From Streptomyces chrestomyceticus JCM 4735 (GTDB taxonomy: Bacteria > Actinomycetota > Actinomycetes > Streptomycetales > Streptomycetaceae), in assembly GCF_003865135.1 (NCBI RefSeq), contig NZ_BHZC01000001.1, positions 6,882,001 through 6,946,000 of the forward strand: a DNA stretch of 64,000 nt, written 5' to 3'. This document shows positions 8,195 through 15,390 of this stretch, piece by piece. The notes below the pieces were generated by a model. That model searched no databases, was not told the DNA's origin, and saw only the letters and a program-made list of their open reading frames with translations. Position 1 is the first letter of the stretch; every line of letters begins with the position of its first letter. The translations under genes were made by a program, and so were the position numbers.

Positions 8195-9598
8195 ATGCCT
8201 GTTTCCGTCGCTGCCACCCCTGCCGCCACCGATTCCGCCGCCGACGCCGCCTGCGCCCCGCTGCCCGTGCTGGGCCGCGACGTGCTGGTCCCGCTCGTCA
8301 CCGGCGGCGAGGTCGAGTACGCGGCACTGGACATCGCCGCCAGTGCCCCGGCGCTCCAGCGCGTCTGGGACGACGTGGCCGCGTACGCCCCGTACTACGG
8401 CAGCGTGCACCGAGGGGCGGGCTACCTCTCGCAGTTGTCCACCGACCTGTTCGAGAACAGCCGGGTTGCGGTGGCGGACTTCCTCGGGTGCCGGGAGGGA
8501 GACCAGGTGGTCTTCACCCGCTCCACCACCGACTCGCTGAACCTGCTGGCCGCCGTGCTGCCGGCCGGCACCCGGGTGTTCGTCTTCGAGACCGAGCACC
8601 ACGCCTCGCTGCTGCCCTGGGAGCAGCGCGCCGACGTCGAGGTGACGTACCTCGACGCACCCCGCACGCCGGGGCAGGCGGTGGACACGCTGGAGCGGGC
8701 GCTGGCGGAGCGGGAGCCGTACAACAACGCCCTGGTCTGCGTGACCGGTGCTTCCAATGTGACCGGTGAGCTGTGGCCCGTACGGGAGCTGGCCGCCGCG
8801 GCGCACGCGCACGGCGCGCGGATCGTGCTCGACGCCGCCCAGCTCGCCCCGCACCACCCGGTCGACATCGCGGAACTGGACGTGGACTGGGTCGCCTTCT
8901 CCGGCCACAAGCTGTACGCGCCCTTCGGGGCCGGGGTGCTGGCCGGGCGCGCGGACTGGCTCCAGGCGGCGGAGCCGTACCTCGCGGGCGGCGGCGCCAG
9001 CCGTACGGTCGCGCGCCGCACTGACGGCGGGGTGGACGTCGACTGGCACACCACCGCCGCCCGTCACGAGGCCGGATCGCCCAACGTCATCGGTGTCTAC
9101 GCCATCGCCGCCGCCTGCAAGGCGCTCACCGAGGCGGGCTTCGAGGGCCTGGTCGCCCGGGAGCAGCAGTTGGTCGAGCGGGTGCGGGCGGGTCTCGCCG
9201 AGGTGCCCGAGGTCACGGTGCTCTCGCTGTTCGGGGACGACGCCCCGCGGGTGGGCGTGCTGTCCTTCGTCGTCGACGGCTGGAACAGCTCGCACTTCGC
9301 GGCGGCGCTCTCCGCGGAGTACGGCATCGGCGTGCGCGACGGGCTGTTCTGCGCGCACCCCCTCGTACGGACCCTGCTGGGCGCCGAGTCCGAGGCCCCG
9401 GGCCAGTGCGGTGCTCCCGAAGGGGCACCGGGGGAGCAGAGCCTGAACGCCATCCGGGTGAGCTTCGGGGCCGGTACGCCCGACGAGCACGTGGAGCGTT
9501 TCGTCCGGGCCGTCAAGGAACTGGTCACGCAGGGCGCGCGGTGGAGCTACCGCACCGAGGACGGCCGCTGCGTGCCGGACACCGCGGCGGCCGCGTAA
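8195..9598 (+). CDS. SAM-IV-controlled class V aminotransferase (cysteine desulfurase-like)
   Basis: This 467-residue PLP enzyme of fold type I resembles cysteine desulfurases and related class V aminotransferases. TEHHASLLPWEQ, a conserved Asp in VLDAAQLAPHHPVDI and the PLP lysine Lys239 in FSGHKLYAPFG are visible. I cannot see the mobile-loop catalytic Cys context of IscS/SufS with confidence, so a true desulfurase role is not shown. An ATG at 8195 follows GGGAG. The upstream SAM-IV riboswitch ties expression to S-adenosylmethionine level and so to sulfur or methionine metabolism. It is convergent with the Lrp-like gene. The exact substrate remains open. Confidence 0.85.
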   Translation: MPVSVAATPAATDSAADAACAPLPVLGRDVLVPLVTGGEVEYAALDIAASAPALQRVWDDVAAYAPYYGSVHRGAGYLSQLSTDLFENSRVAVADFLGCREGDQVVFTRSTTDSLNLLAAVLPAGTRVFVFETEHHASLLPWEQRADVEVTYLDAPRTPGQAVDTLERALAEREPYNNALVCVTGASNVTGELWPVRELAAAAHAHGARIVLDAAQLAPHHPVDIAELDVDWVAFSGHKLYAPFGAGVLAGRADWLQAAEPYLAGGGASRTVARRTDGGVDVDWHTTAARHEAGSPNVIGVYAIAAACKALTEAGFEGLVAREQQLVERVRAGLAEVPEVTVLSLFGDDAPRVGVLSFVVDGWNSSHFAAALSAEYGIGVRDGLFCAHPLVRTLLGAESEAPGQCGAPEGAPGEQSLNAIRVSFGAGTPDEHVERFVRAVKELVTQGARWSYRTEDGRCVPDTAAAA

Positions 9599-9612
9599 CC
9601 CCAGGACCGCCC

Positions 9613-9646
9613 CGCCGCGGCGCTCCGCTGTCCGGGCGCCGCGGCG
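9613..9646. terminator. Bidirectional hairpin between convergent genes
   Basis: CGCCGCGGCGC (9613-9623) pairs perfectly with GCGCCGCGGCG (9636-9646). The hairpin lies between the stops of the aminotransferase gene and the Lrp-like gene and could serve both. Confidence 0.7.
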
Positions 9647-9673
9647 TGGGTGTGCGGTACGTGGAGGGGTTGC

Positions 9674-9955
9674 TCAGGCGTCGAGGCCGATGGCGAAGGC
9701 CGCTTCCAGGTCGTGCTGGGAGTACGTACGGAACGCGATGTGCGTCTCGGTGGAGGCGACGCCGGGCACCTTGCTGATCCGGCCCGGGATCACGTCCGCC
9801 AGGTCGTCGTGCTTGGCCACCCGCACCAGCGCGATCAGGTCGTGCGCACCGGTGACCGAGTAGACCTCGCTGACGCCCTCCAGCGCGGCGATCTTCTCCG
9901 CGATCTCCGGGATCTGGTCCACGCTGGTCTTGATGAGCACGATCGAAGTGATCAC
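9674..9955 (-). CDS. Lrp/AsnC effector-binding (RAM) domain protein
   Basis: This 93-residue protein consists only of the ligand-binding RAM domain of Lrp/AsnC regulators (ITSIVLIKTSVDQIPEI through VYSVTGAHDLIALVRV to THIAFRTYSQHDL). It has no helix-turn-helix. Stand-alone RAM proteins form octamers or dimers and bind amino acids, but what they regulate is usually unknown. The ATG overlaps the stop codon of the upstream rhomboid gene by 4 bp, so the two are translationally coupled. It ends toward the convergent aminotransferase gene. Confidence 0.85.
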   Translation of the reverse strand: MITSIVLIKTSVDQIPEIAEKIAALEGVSEVYSVTGAHDLIALVRVAKHDDLADVIPGRISKVPGVASTETHIAFRTYSQHDLEAAFAIGLDA

Positions 9956-10737
9956 GGTTGGCTCTCTCCCTCGGCCGCCTGCTGCTTCGCCGTTCCGGCG
10001 GAGTCCACCCTACCGGTGGCCGCGGCCGTTTCCCCGGGCGGAGCGGGGCTGGGCCGGTACCGCACCCAGGCGTACAGGAAGCCCACCGCGAAGCCCACGA
10101 CATGGGCCAGGTAGGCCACGCCCGGGGAGCTGGGGTCGCGCTGCGCGGCGATCCACTGGAGGACGAACCAGAACAGCAGCACGATCCACGCCGGGAACCG
10201 CAGCGGCAGGAAGAAGAGGAACGGGTAGATGCTGGTGACCCGGGCCTTGGGGAAGAGGTAGAGGAACGCCCCCAGCACCCCGGAGATCGCCCCGGAGGCG
10301 CCGACCAGGGTCTGTCCCGAGGAGGCGTGCGCGGCCGCGTAGCCCATCAGGGCCAGGTAGCCGGTCACGAGGTAGAAGAGGGTGAACGGCAGCCGGCCCA
10401 TGCGGTCCTCGGCCATCCCGCCGAAGACGTACAGGAAGAGGACGTTGCCCAGCAGGTGCAGCCAGCTACCGTGCACGAACAGGGCGGTCAGCGGGGTGAG
10501 CAGCGGGCCGGGCGAGCCGCTCCACAGCTCACGCGGGATGACACCCCAGCGTTCGAAGTACGCGGTCTGCGCCTGGACGACGGCGTCACCGGTTCCGTAT
10601 ATGCCGTTGAGGCCGGAGGCGGGCCCGACGACGAAGACCACACAGCACAGCGCGATCAGCACGTTCGTCATGCGGGAGAACACGGTCAGCACCGAGCGGG
10701 CGCGGGGCGTCCGGGGGGTCAGGAACGGGGCCGTCAT
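9952..10737 (-). CDS. Rhomboid-family intramembrane serine protease
   Basis: The 261-residue polytopic membrane protein has about six helices and the rhomboid signatures HGSWLHLLGNVLFLYVFG, GASGAISGVLGA with nucleophile Ser148, and YLAHVVGFAVGFLYA with catalytic His212. It should cleave membrane-spanning segments, but the substrate is unknown. The N-terminus is short and lacks the zinc-finger seen in many actinobacterial rhomboids. The start is set at the ATG at 10737; another start 27 nt upstream is possible. It is the first gene of a two-gene operon with the Lrp-like RAM protein. Confidence 0.9.
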   Translation of the reverse strand: MTAPFLTPRTPRARSVLTVFSRMTNVLIALCCVVFVVGPASGLNGIYGTGDAVVQAQTAYFERWGVIPRELWSGSPGPLLTPLTALFVHGSWLHLLGNVLFLYVFGGMAEDRMGRLPFTLFYLVTGYLALMGYAAAHASSGQTLVGASGAISGVLGAFLYLFPKARVTSIYPFLFFLPLRFPAWIVLLFWFVLQWIAAQRDPSSPGVAYLAHVVGFAVGFLYAWVRYRPSPAPPGETAAATGRVDSAGTAKQQAAEGESQP

Positions 10738-10944
10738 GAAGTGATCATGGCGTAATGCGGGCAATCAGGACAGAGTGCCTCGCCGCGTCCCGCCTCCCGG
10801 GCAGGGCCGCGCCGTAAGGGCATCAGGCCGTAGGGTAACGGTCAGTACCCCGCGTACTTCCGCAGTCCGACGGCGCACCGCGGGAAGCCCCCGAACGACA
10901 GCACGAGCCCCGCTCGCCCGAGCGCGACGAAAGAGGACGACACC

Positions 10945-11184
10945 ATGGCTGTTCCCCTGCCGACGGACGGGACCCGGTGGCGCTGCACCCTGTGCGGCAA
11001 CCTGACGCGCTTCGACGTGACCCGCCGCTCCGAGGTCGTGGAGTACCTCCACCTCGACCTCGCCGGGGAGCCGAAGGTGGAGGAACGCGAGGTGCTCAGT
11101 GAGAGCATCGAGTCCGTGCGCTGCCGCTGGTGCAACGCGGTCGACCAGATCGAGCTGGTCGACCGGCCGGGCGCCAGTGCCTGA
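10945..11184 (+). CDS. Small zinc-ribbon protein
   Basis: This 79-residue protein has two Cys pairs, CTLCG near residue 14 and CRWC near residue 60, that look like a zinc-ribbon or rubredoxin-like knuckle enclosing an acidic middle. No catalytic motif is visible. The ATG follows an AGAGGA site at good spacing, and a TAGGGT box about 110 nt upstream may be the promoter. It lies just upstream of the NYN-domain gene with a 31-nt gap, so the two may be co-transcribed. It is conserved in Streptomyces as a hypothetical protein; the function is unknown. Confidence 0.75.
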   Translation: MAVPLPTDGTRWRCTLCGNLTRFDVTRRSEVVEYLHLDLAGEPKVEEREVLSESIESVRCRWCNAVDQIELVDRPGASA

Positions 11185-11215
11185 GTCGAGCGCCTGAGAT
11201 CGGAGCGATGCAGCA

Positions 11216-12592
11216 GTGGTGGAGCGTCCAGAAGGGCCTGCGGGGGCGGAGCACGGAGCCGAGGCCGGTGCGGCCGAGGCGGACGAGGTGCTCGACCGTC
11301 CCCTGCCCGAGGGCGTGCGGCGCCGGGTCGTGGCGCTCACCGCGGAGTCCTTCGGCGGCCTGACGGTCGCCGAACTTCCGCCGCCGCTGCGCCAGTACGC
11401 CCGGTTCACCCCCAGCCGCCGGGCCAAGTTCGCGGGCAACGCGATGGCGGCCGCGCTGGAGAACGACGCGGTCTTCCGGCAACGGATCGCGGGCCGGCTG
11501 CGCGAGGCCCAGCCGGAACTGGCCGAAGCGCTGGACAACGGCACCCCGCCCGCCGCCGCCGACCCGCTCGATGTCGCGGCGGCGGCCTATGTGCTGCGCC
11601 CCGAGGGCTGGGTCAAGCTGGTCGCGGCGGCCGGCGAGGAGGCGCAGCGCGCCCGCGCGGAGCAGGCCGGCGAGGAGGCCGAACGCGAGCTGGCCGCGCT
11701 GCGCGAGGAGCTGGCGCAGGCCCGCGCGCAGGCCCGCGCCGACGCCGAGCGCACCCGCGGCGACCTGGACGCGCTGCGCAAGGAGAACGAGTCGTTGCAG
11801 CGCAAGCTGCGCAGCGCGCTCAGTGACGTCAAGCGGGGCGAGGCGGCGGCACGCAAGGCCGCTGCCGAGGTGGAGTCCGTACGGGCCGCCGCCGCGCAGG
11901 AGAAGACCGTGGCCGACAGTGAGGCGCGCCGCCTCAAGGCCCGTATCGCCGAGGTCGAGGCGTCGCTGGAGGCCAGCCGCCGCGCCACGCGTGAGGGGCG
12001 CAGCGTCGAGGACATGCGGCTGCGGCTGCTGCTGGACACCGTCCTGGACGCGGCCCAGGGGCTGCGCCGGGAGCTGGCGCTGCCGCCCGCCGACACCCAC
12101 CCGGCGGACACGGTCGACGCGGTGGCCCCCGGCAAGATGACGCCCAAGGACATCGCCACGCGCGCGCTGTCGGAGACCGACCCCGCCCTGCTGGACCAGT
12201 TGCTGGCGCTGCCGCAGGCCCATCTGGTGGTGGACGGTTACAACGTCACCAAGACCGGTTATCCCACGATGCCGTTGGACAAGCAGCGGCTGCGGCTGCT
12301 GGGCGGCCTCGCGGTGCTGGCCGCCCAGACCGGCGCGGAGATGACGTGTGTCTTCGACGGTGCCGAGCTGGCCGCTCCGGTGCTGCTCGCTCCGCCGCGC
12401 GGGGTAAGGGTCCTCTTCAGCAAGCCGGGTGTGACGGCGGACGAGCTGATCCGTCAGCTCGTCCGGGCCGAGCCGCCCGGCCGTCCGGTGGTGGTGGTCT
12501 CCACGGACCGCGAGGTGGCCGACGGGGTGGCCAAGGCGGGGGCGCGGCCGGTCGCATCGGCCTTGCTGCTGAAGCGACTTGCCCGTACGTGA
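11216..12592 (+). CDS. NYN-domain protein with coiled coil (YacP-like PIN-fold RNase)
   Basis: The 458-residue protein has an N-terminal globular region (ESFGGLTVAELPPPLRQYARFTP), a long Arg/Ala/Glu-rich coiled coil from about residue 140 to 275, and a C-terminal NYN domain (about 335-455). The NYN domain opens with HLVVDGYNVTKTGYP and keeps acidic residues in CVFDGAEL and STDREVADGVAKAG. NYN_YacP domains are PIN-like nucleases, so an RNA-processing role is likely but unproven. The GTG at 11216 is chosen because GGAG lies 10 nt upstream; the next codon is also GTG. The stop codon abuts a hairpin. Confidence 0.85.
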   Translation: MVERPEGPAGAEHGAEAGAAEADEVLDRPLPEGVRRRVVALTAESFGGLTVAELPPPLRQYARFTPSRRAKFAGNAMAAALENDAVFRQRIAGRLREAQPELAEALDNGTPPAAADPLDVAAAAYVLRPEGWVKLVAAAGEEAQRARAEQAGEEAERELAALREELAQARAQARADAERTRGDLDALRKENESLQRKLRSALSDVKRGEAAARKAAAEVESVRAAAAQEKTVADSEARRLKARIAEVEASLEASRRATREGRSVEDMRLRLLLDTVLDAAQGLRRELALPPADTHPADTVDAVAPGKMTPKDIATRALSETDPALLDQLLALPQAHLVVDGYNVTKTGYPTMPLDKQRLRLLGGLAVLAAQTGAEMTCVFDGAELAAPVLLAPPRGVRVLFSKPGVTADELIRQLVRAEPPGRPVVVVSTDREVADGVAKAGARPVASALLLKRLART

Positions 12593-12616
12593 GTCGTACG
12601 TTCCGTCCGTACGACT
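12592..12616 (+). terminator. Hairpin after the NYN gene
   Basis: AGTCGTACG (12592-12600) pairs with CGTACGACT (12608-12616) around a TTCCGTC loop. The left arm begins in the last base of the stop codon, and the stem is followed by TGTCC. Confidence 0.6.
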
Positions 12617-12836
12617 TGTCCGGAACGTGCTTCGCGGCGGGGTGCGTAGGGCAGTCTGGCCGGGGTGCCCGAGGGGGTGCCGGCGGTCGCCGTGGCGGCC
12701 GGGACGGAGGTAAAAGTGTACCCATCAACGAGGCGTTTCATGCCTGTCGTTCGTGTCTGAGCGTCAAGTGGTCATTACTGCCTGTGTGATGTTGGTAAAG
12801 GATGAGGAGCATCCAGCAGTTTTTTCCGGTGAGGAT

Positions 12837-12866
12837 TTGAAGCGATCACAACTCGGTTACTAAGGT
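12837..12866 (+). promoter_or_regulatory. Candidate promoter for the first NlpC/P60 gene
   Basis: TTGAAG at 12837-12842 and TAAGGT at 12861-12866 are separated by 18 nt and resemble the HrdB consensus TTGACN/TANNNT. Transcription would start near 12873, giving a leader of about 140 nt. Confidence 0.5.
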
Positions 12867-12919
12867 CAGGCCTCAACCCTTCATGCAGTTGATCATCCAT
12901 CCGGGATGAACAGTGAAGG

Positions 12920-13000
12920 AACCGCCGAGTCCGCGGTGTTCACGCGCGGAGCCGGGGTCCCGTACCCCCCACGCCCGGTAGGCGGCTGAAGGAAGAAGGA
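12920..13000 (+). promoter_or_regulatory. Shortened ydaO/c-di-AMP riboswitch-like leader
   Basis: Segments typical of streptomycete ydaO-type leaders occur in the right order: GCCGAGTCCG (12924-12933), GGAGCCGGGG (12948-12957), CCCGGTAGGCGG (12974-12985) and the purine-rich end with the ribosome site (12988-13000). The middle of the normal aptamer, including the GGGGTGAAT and AACCCGTCAGCTAA stretches, is missing. It may be a decayed or minimal form. Ligand binding cannot be claimed. Confidence 0.4.
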
Positions 13001-13010
13001 GCTCGCCTCC

Positions 13011-14060
13011 GTGGCGTCCCACCGTCGACCCAAGCAGCCGAGCCGCACGCGCGTGACCGTCCTCACCGCGACCGCAGCGGCGGCCGTCGCCCTCTCGTCC
13101 CAGGCCGCCCATGCCGACCCGAAGCCGAAGAAGGAAGACGTCAAGTCCGAGGTCGACAAGCTCTACGAGCAGGCGGAGCAGGCCACCGAGAAGTACAACG
13201 GGGCCAAGGAGGACCAGGAGAAGCTCCAGAAGGAGGTCGACGCCCTCCAGGACAAGGTCGCCCGCGGCCAGGGCGAGCTGAACGAGCTCCGCAAGGGCCT
13301 CGGCGCCGTCGCCTCCGGCCAGTACCGCAGCGGCAGCATCGACCCGTCCGTGCAGCTTTTCCTCTCCGGCGACCCGGACACCTACCTCGACAAGGCCGCC
13401 ACCCTCGACCAGTTGAGCGGCAAGCAGGCCGAGCAGCTCAAGACCATCGCCGACAAGCAGCGCCGGCTCGCGCAGGAGCGCGCGGAGGCCGCGGGCAAGA
13501 TCAAGGACCTCTCGGACACCCGTAAGGCACTGGGTGACAAGAAGGACGAGATCAAGGGCAAGCTCGCCAAGGCGCAGGAGCTGCTCAACACGCTGACCGC
13601 CAAGGAGAAGGAAGAGCTGCGGAAGGAGGAGGAGAAGAAGCAGGGACAGAGCCAGGGCCGTTCCAGCCGTGGCAACGAGCGCCCCGACCTGGGCAACGAC
13701 GTGCCGGCCTCGCAGCGCGGCGCCGCCGCCCTGGCCGCCGCCGCCTCCAAGATCGGCTCGCCCTACGTGTGGGGCGCCACCGGCCCCTCCTCCTTCGACT
13801 GCTCGGGCCTGACCTCCTGGGCGTACCAGCAGGCCGGCCAGGGACTGCCGCGCACCTCGCAGGCGCAGGCCAACGCCGGTACCCGGATCGGCTCGCAGAG
13901 CGCGCTCAAGCCGGGCGACCTGGTGCTCTTCTACGGCGACCTGCACCACATCGGCCTGTACGCGGGCAACGGCCAGGTGCTGCACGCGCCGAAGCCGGGC
14001 GCGTCCGTGCGCTACGAGTCGATCAACAACATGCCCTTCCAGTTCGGCGTCCGCGTCTGA
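13011..14060 (+). CDS. Secreted NlpC/P60 peptidoglycan hydrolase with coiled coil (RipC-like)
   Basis: The 349-residue protein has a signal peptide ending near SSQAAHA (residue 34), a long Lys/Glu-rich coiled coil (about 40-210), and a C-terminal NlpC/P60 domain. The catalytic Cys264 lies in FDCSGLTSWAYQQAG and His313 in DLHHIGLYAG. Such enzymes cut D-Glu-diaminopimelate bonds in stem peptides, and the coiled coil usually mediates regulation by an FtsEX-like partner, as in mycobacterial RipC. The GTG start at 13011 follows GGAAGAAGGA. The long leader suggests post-transcriptional control. A paralogue lies immediately downstream after a strong terminator. Confidence 0.92.
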   Translation: MASHRRPKQPSRTRVTVLTATAAAAVALSSQAAHADPKPKKEDVKSEVDKLYEQAEQATEKYNGAKEDQEKLQKEVDALQDKVARGQGELNELRKGLGAVASGQYRSGSIDPSVQLFLSGDPDTYLDKAATLDQLSGKQAEQLKTIADKQRRLAQERAEAAGKIKDLSDTRKALGDKKDEIKGKLAKAQELLNTLTAKEKEELRKEEEKKQGQSQGRSSRGNERPDLGNDVPASQRGAAALAAAASKIGSPYVWGATGPSSFDCSGLTSWAYQQAGQGLPRTSQAQANAGTRIGSQSALKPGDLVLFYGDLHHIGLYAGNGQVLHAPKPGASVRYESINNMPFQFGVRV

Positions 14061-14144
14061 CGTTCCGCCGGCCGCTCCCCGCGCGCGGGACACTGCCGGA
14101 CATGCCGCCCGATCGGGCGAATTGCGGTGCCCGCCGCTGACTTC

Positions 14145-14190
14145 CCGCCCCGCCGGTGACCTGCGCAGTCACCGGCGGGGCGGCTTTTTC
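14145..14190 (+). terminator. Strong Rho-independent terminator between the two NlpC/P60 genes
   Basis: A perfect 16-bp stem (14145-14160 with 14168-14183) with a 7-nt loop is followed by CTTTTTC. Confidence 0.95.
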
Positions 14191-14321
14191 CCTACCGGTG
14201 GGGGTGTTGCGGGTCTTTGGCCGCGGGCCACCGGCGCCGTTACTGTCTGCCCTCGCAGCCGCCGGTCCGCGTCCGCCCGTCCAGGGCGGCAGGGGCTGCA
14301 CGGAAGGGAGTGCGGCCTCAC

Positions 14322-15350
14322 GTGGCGTCCCACCGCCGTGTCTCACAGTCCGGCCTGGCCGGTGCGACCAGGGCCACGGTCCTGTCCGCCGCCGCGGTCA
14401 CCGCCGCCGCGGCGCTGTCCGCCGGAGCGGCGAGCGCCGTCCCGGCCCCGGCGCCCGCCGAGGTCACCTCGCGCGTCGACGCCCTCTACGAGCAGGCCGA
14501 GAAGGCCACCGAGCAGTACAACGGGGCCAACGAGCGGGCGCGCGAACTGCGGGCCGACGTGGCGGCCCTCCAGGACCGGGTGGCCCGTGGCCAGGAACAC
14601 GTCAACCGGCTGCGAGGCCGGCTCGGCGCCGTCGCCTCCGCCCAGTACCGCTCCGGCGGCCTGGACCCGGCGCTGAAGCTGCTGCTGTCCGAGGACCCGG
14701 CGCACTACCTCGACAAGGCCGCTGCCCTGGACCGCATCCACGGCAGACAGGCCGGGGAACTGCGCGAACTCCAGAACGCCCAGCGCGGCCTGGAGCAGGA
14801 GCGCCGCGAGGCGACCGGGAAGCTGGCGGCCCTGGAGGCGAGCCGGCAGGACGTCGTGCGCCACAAGAAGGACGTCGAGGGGAAGCTGGCCTCGGCGCGG
14901 CGCCTGCTGAACTCGCTGACCCACGCGGACCGGACCGCCTACGACCGGGCCAACCGCGGCGTCGGACGGTCACTGCCCGACGTGTCCGGCCCCGCACCCG
15001 CCTCCGGCCGGGCCGGAGCCGCCGTGCAGGCGGTGCGCGGGGCGATCGGGTCCCCGTACGCCTGGGGAAGGTCCGGCCCGTCCGCCTTCGACTGCTCCGG
15101 GCTGATGCAGTGGGCCTACGCGCGGGCCGGAGTCTCCATCCCGCGCACCTCGCAAGCCCAGCGCGGCGCGGGGCGGCAGGTTCAGGTCAGTCAGGCCAGG
15201 CCCGGGGACCTGGTCATCTACCGGGACGACGCCAGTCATGTCGGTATGTATGTGGGCAACGGACAGGTGGTGCACGCGCCGTATCCGGGGGCCCGGGTGC
15301 GCTCGGACCCCGTCGGCATGATGCCCATCTCGTCCGTAACCCGACCCTGA
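14322..15350 (+). CDS. Secreted NlpC/P60 peptidoglycan hydrolase, paralogue of the upstream gene
   Basis: The 342-residue protein shares the architecture of its neighbour. It has the same N-terminal ASHRR motif and a signal peptide ending near GAASA, then a coiled coil starting VTSRVDALYEQAEKATEQYNG, and an NlpC/P60 domain with Cys258 in FDCSGLMQWAYARAG and a His in DASHVGMYVG. The GTG at 14322 is chosen because it matches the neighbour's start and follows GGAAGGGAG. Unlike the upstream copy it has no long riboswitch-like leader, so the pair probably arose by tandem duplication and diverged in regulation. The linker before the catalytic domain is shorter and less charged. Confidence 0.92.
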   Translation: MASHRRVSQSGLAGATRATVLSAAAVTAAAALSAGAASAVPAPAPAEVTSRVDALYEQAEKATEQYNGANERARELRADVAALQDRVARGQEHVNRLRGRLGAVASAQYRSGGLDPALKLLLSEDPAHYLDKAAALDRIHGRQAGELRELQNAQRGLEQERREATGKLAALEASRQDVVRHKKDVEGKLASARRLLNSLTHADRTAYDRANRGVGRSLPDVSGPAPASGRAGAAVQAVRGAIGSPYAWGRSGPSAFDCSGLMQWAYARAGVSIPRTSQAQRGAGRQVQVSQARPGDLVIYRDDASHVGMYVGNGQVVHAPYPGARVRSDPVGMMPISSVTRP

Positions 15351-15377
15351 CCGCTGTCCGTACGCGGGCACGGTGCT

Positions 15378-15383
15378 TACGAT
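15378..15383 (+). promoter_or_regulatory. -10 box TACGAT, leaderless-type
   Basis: TACGAT lies 7 nt before the GTG at 15391, the spacing expected for a leaderless transcript. No clear -35 element was found. Confidence 0.45.
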
Positions 15384-15390
15384 CAACCGC

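Larger units (their letters stand above)
12593..13010 (+). other. Long intergenic region and leader upstream of the first NlpC/P60 gene
   Basis: This 418-bp non-coding region begins with the NYN terminator. It becomes less GC-rich around 12710-12900, holds a promoter candidate at 12837-12866, and ends in a leader of about 140 nt with riboswitch-like segments. Both are listed separately. I see no coding signal. Confidence 0.6.

Noticed and set aside
4778..9490. A 1570-codon open frame on the minus strand opposite qcrB and trpD
   Set aside because: It is an antisense shadow of strongly conserved genes; its translation is Arg/Pro/Gly/Ala/His-rich and has no recognisable domain.
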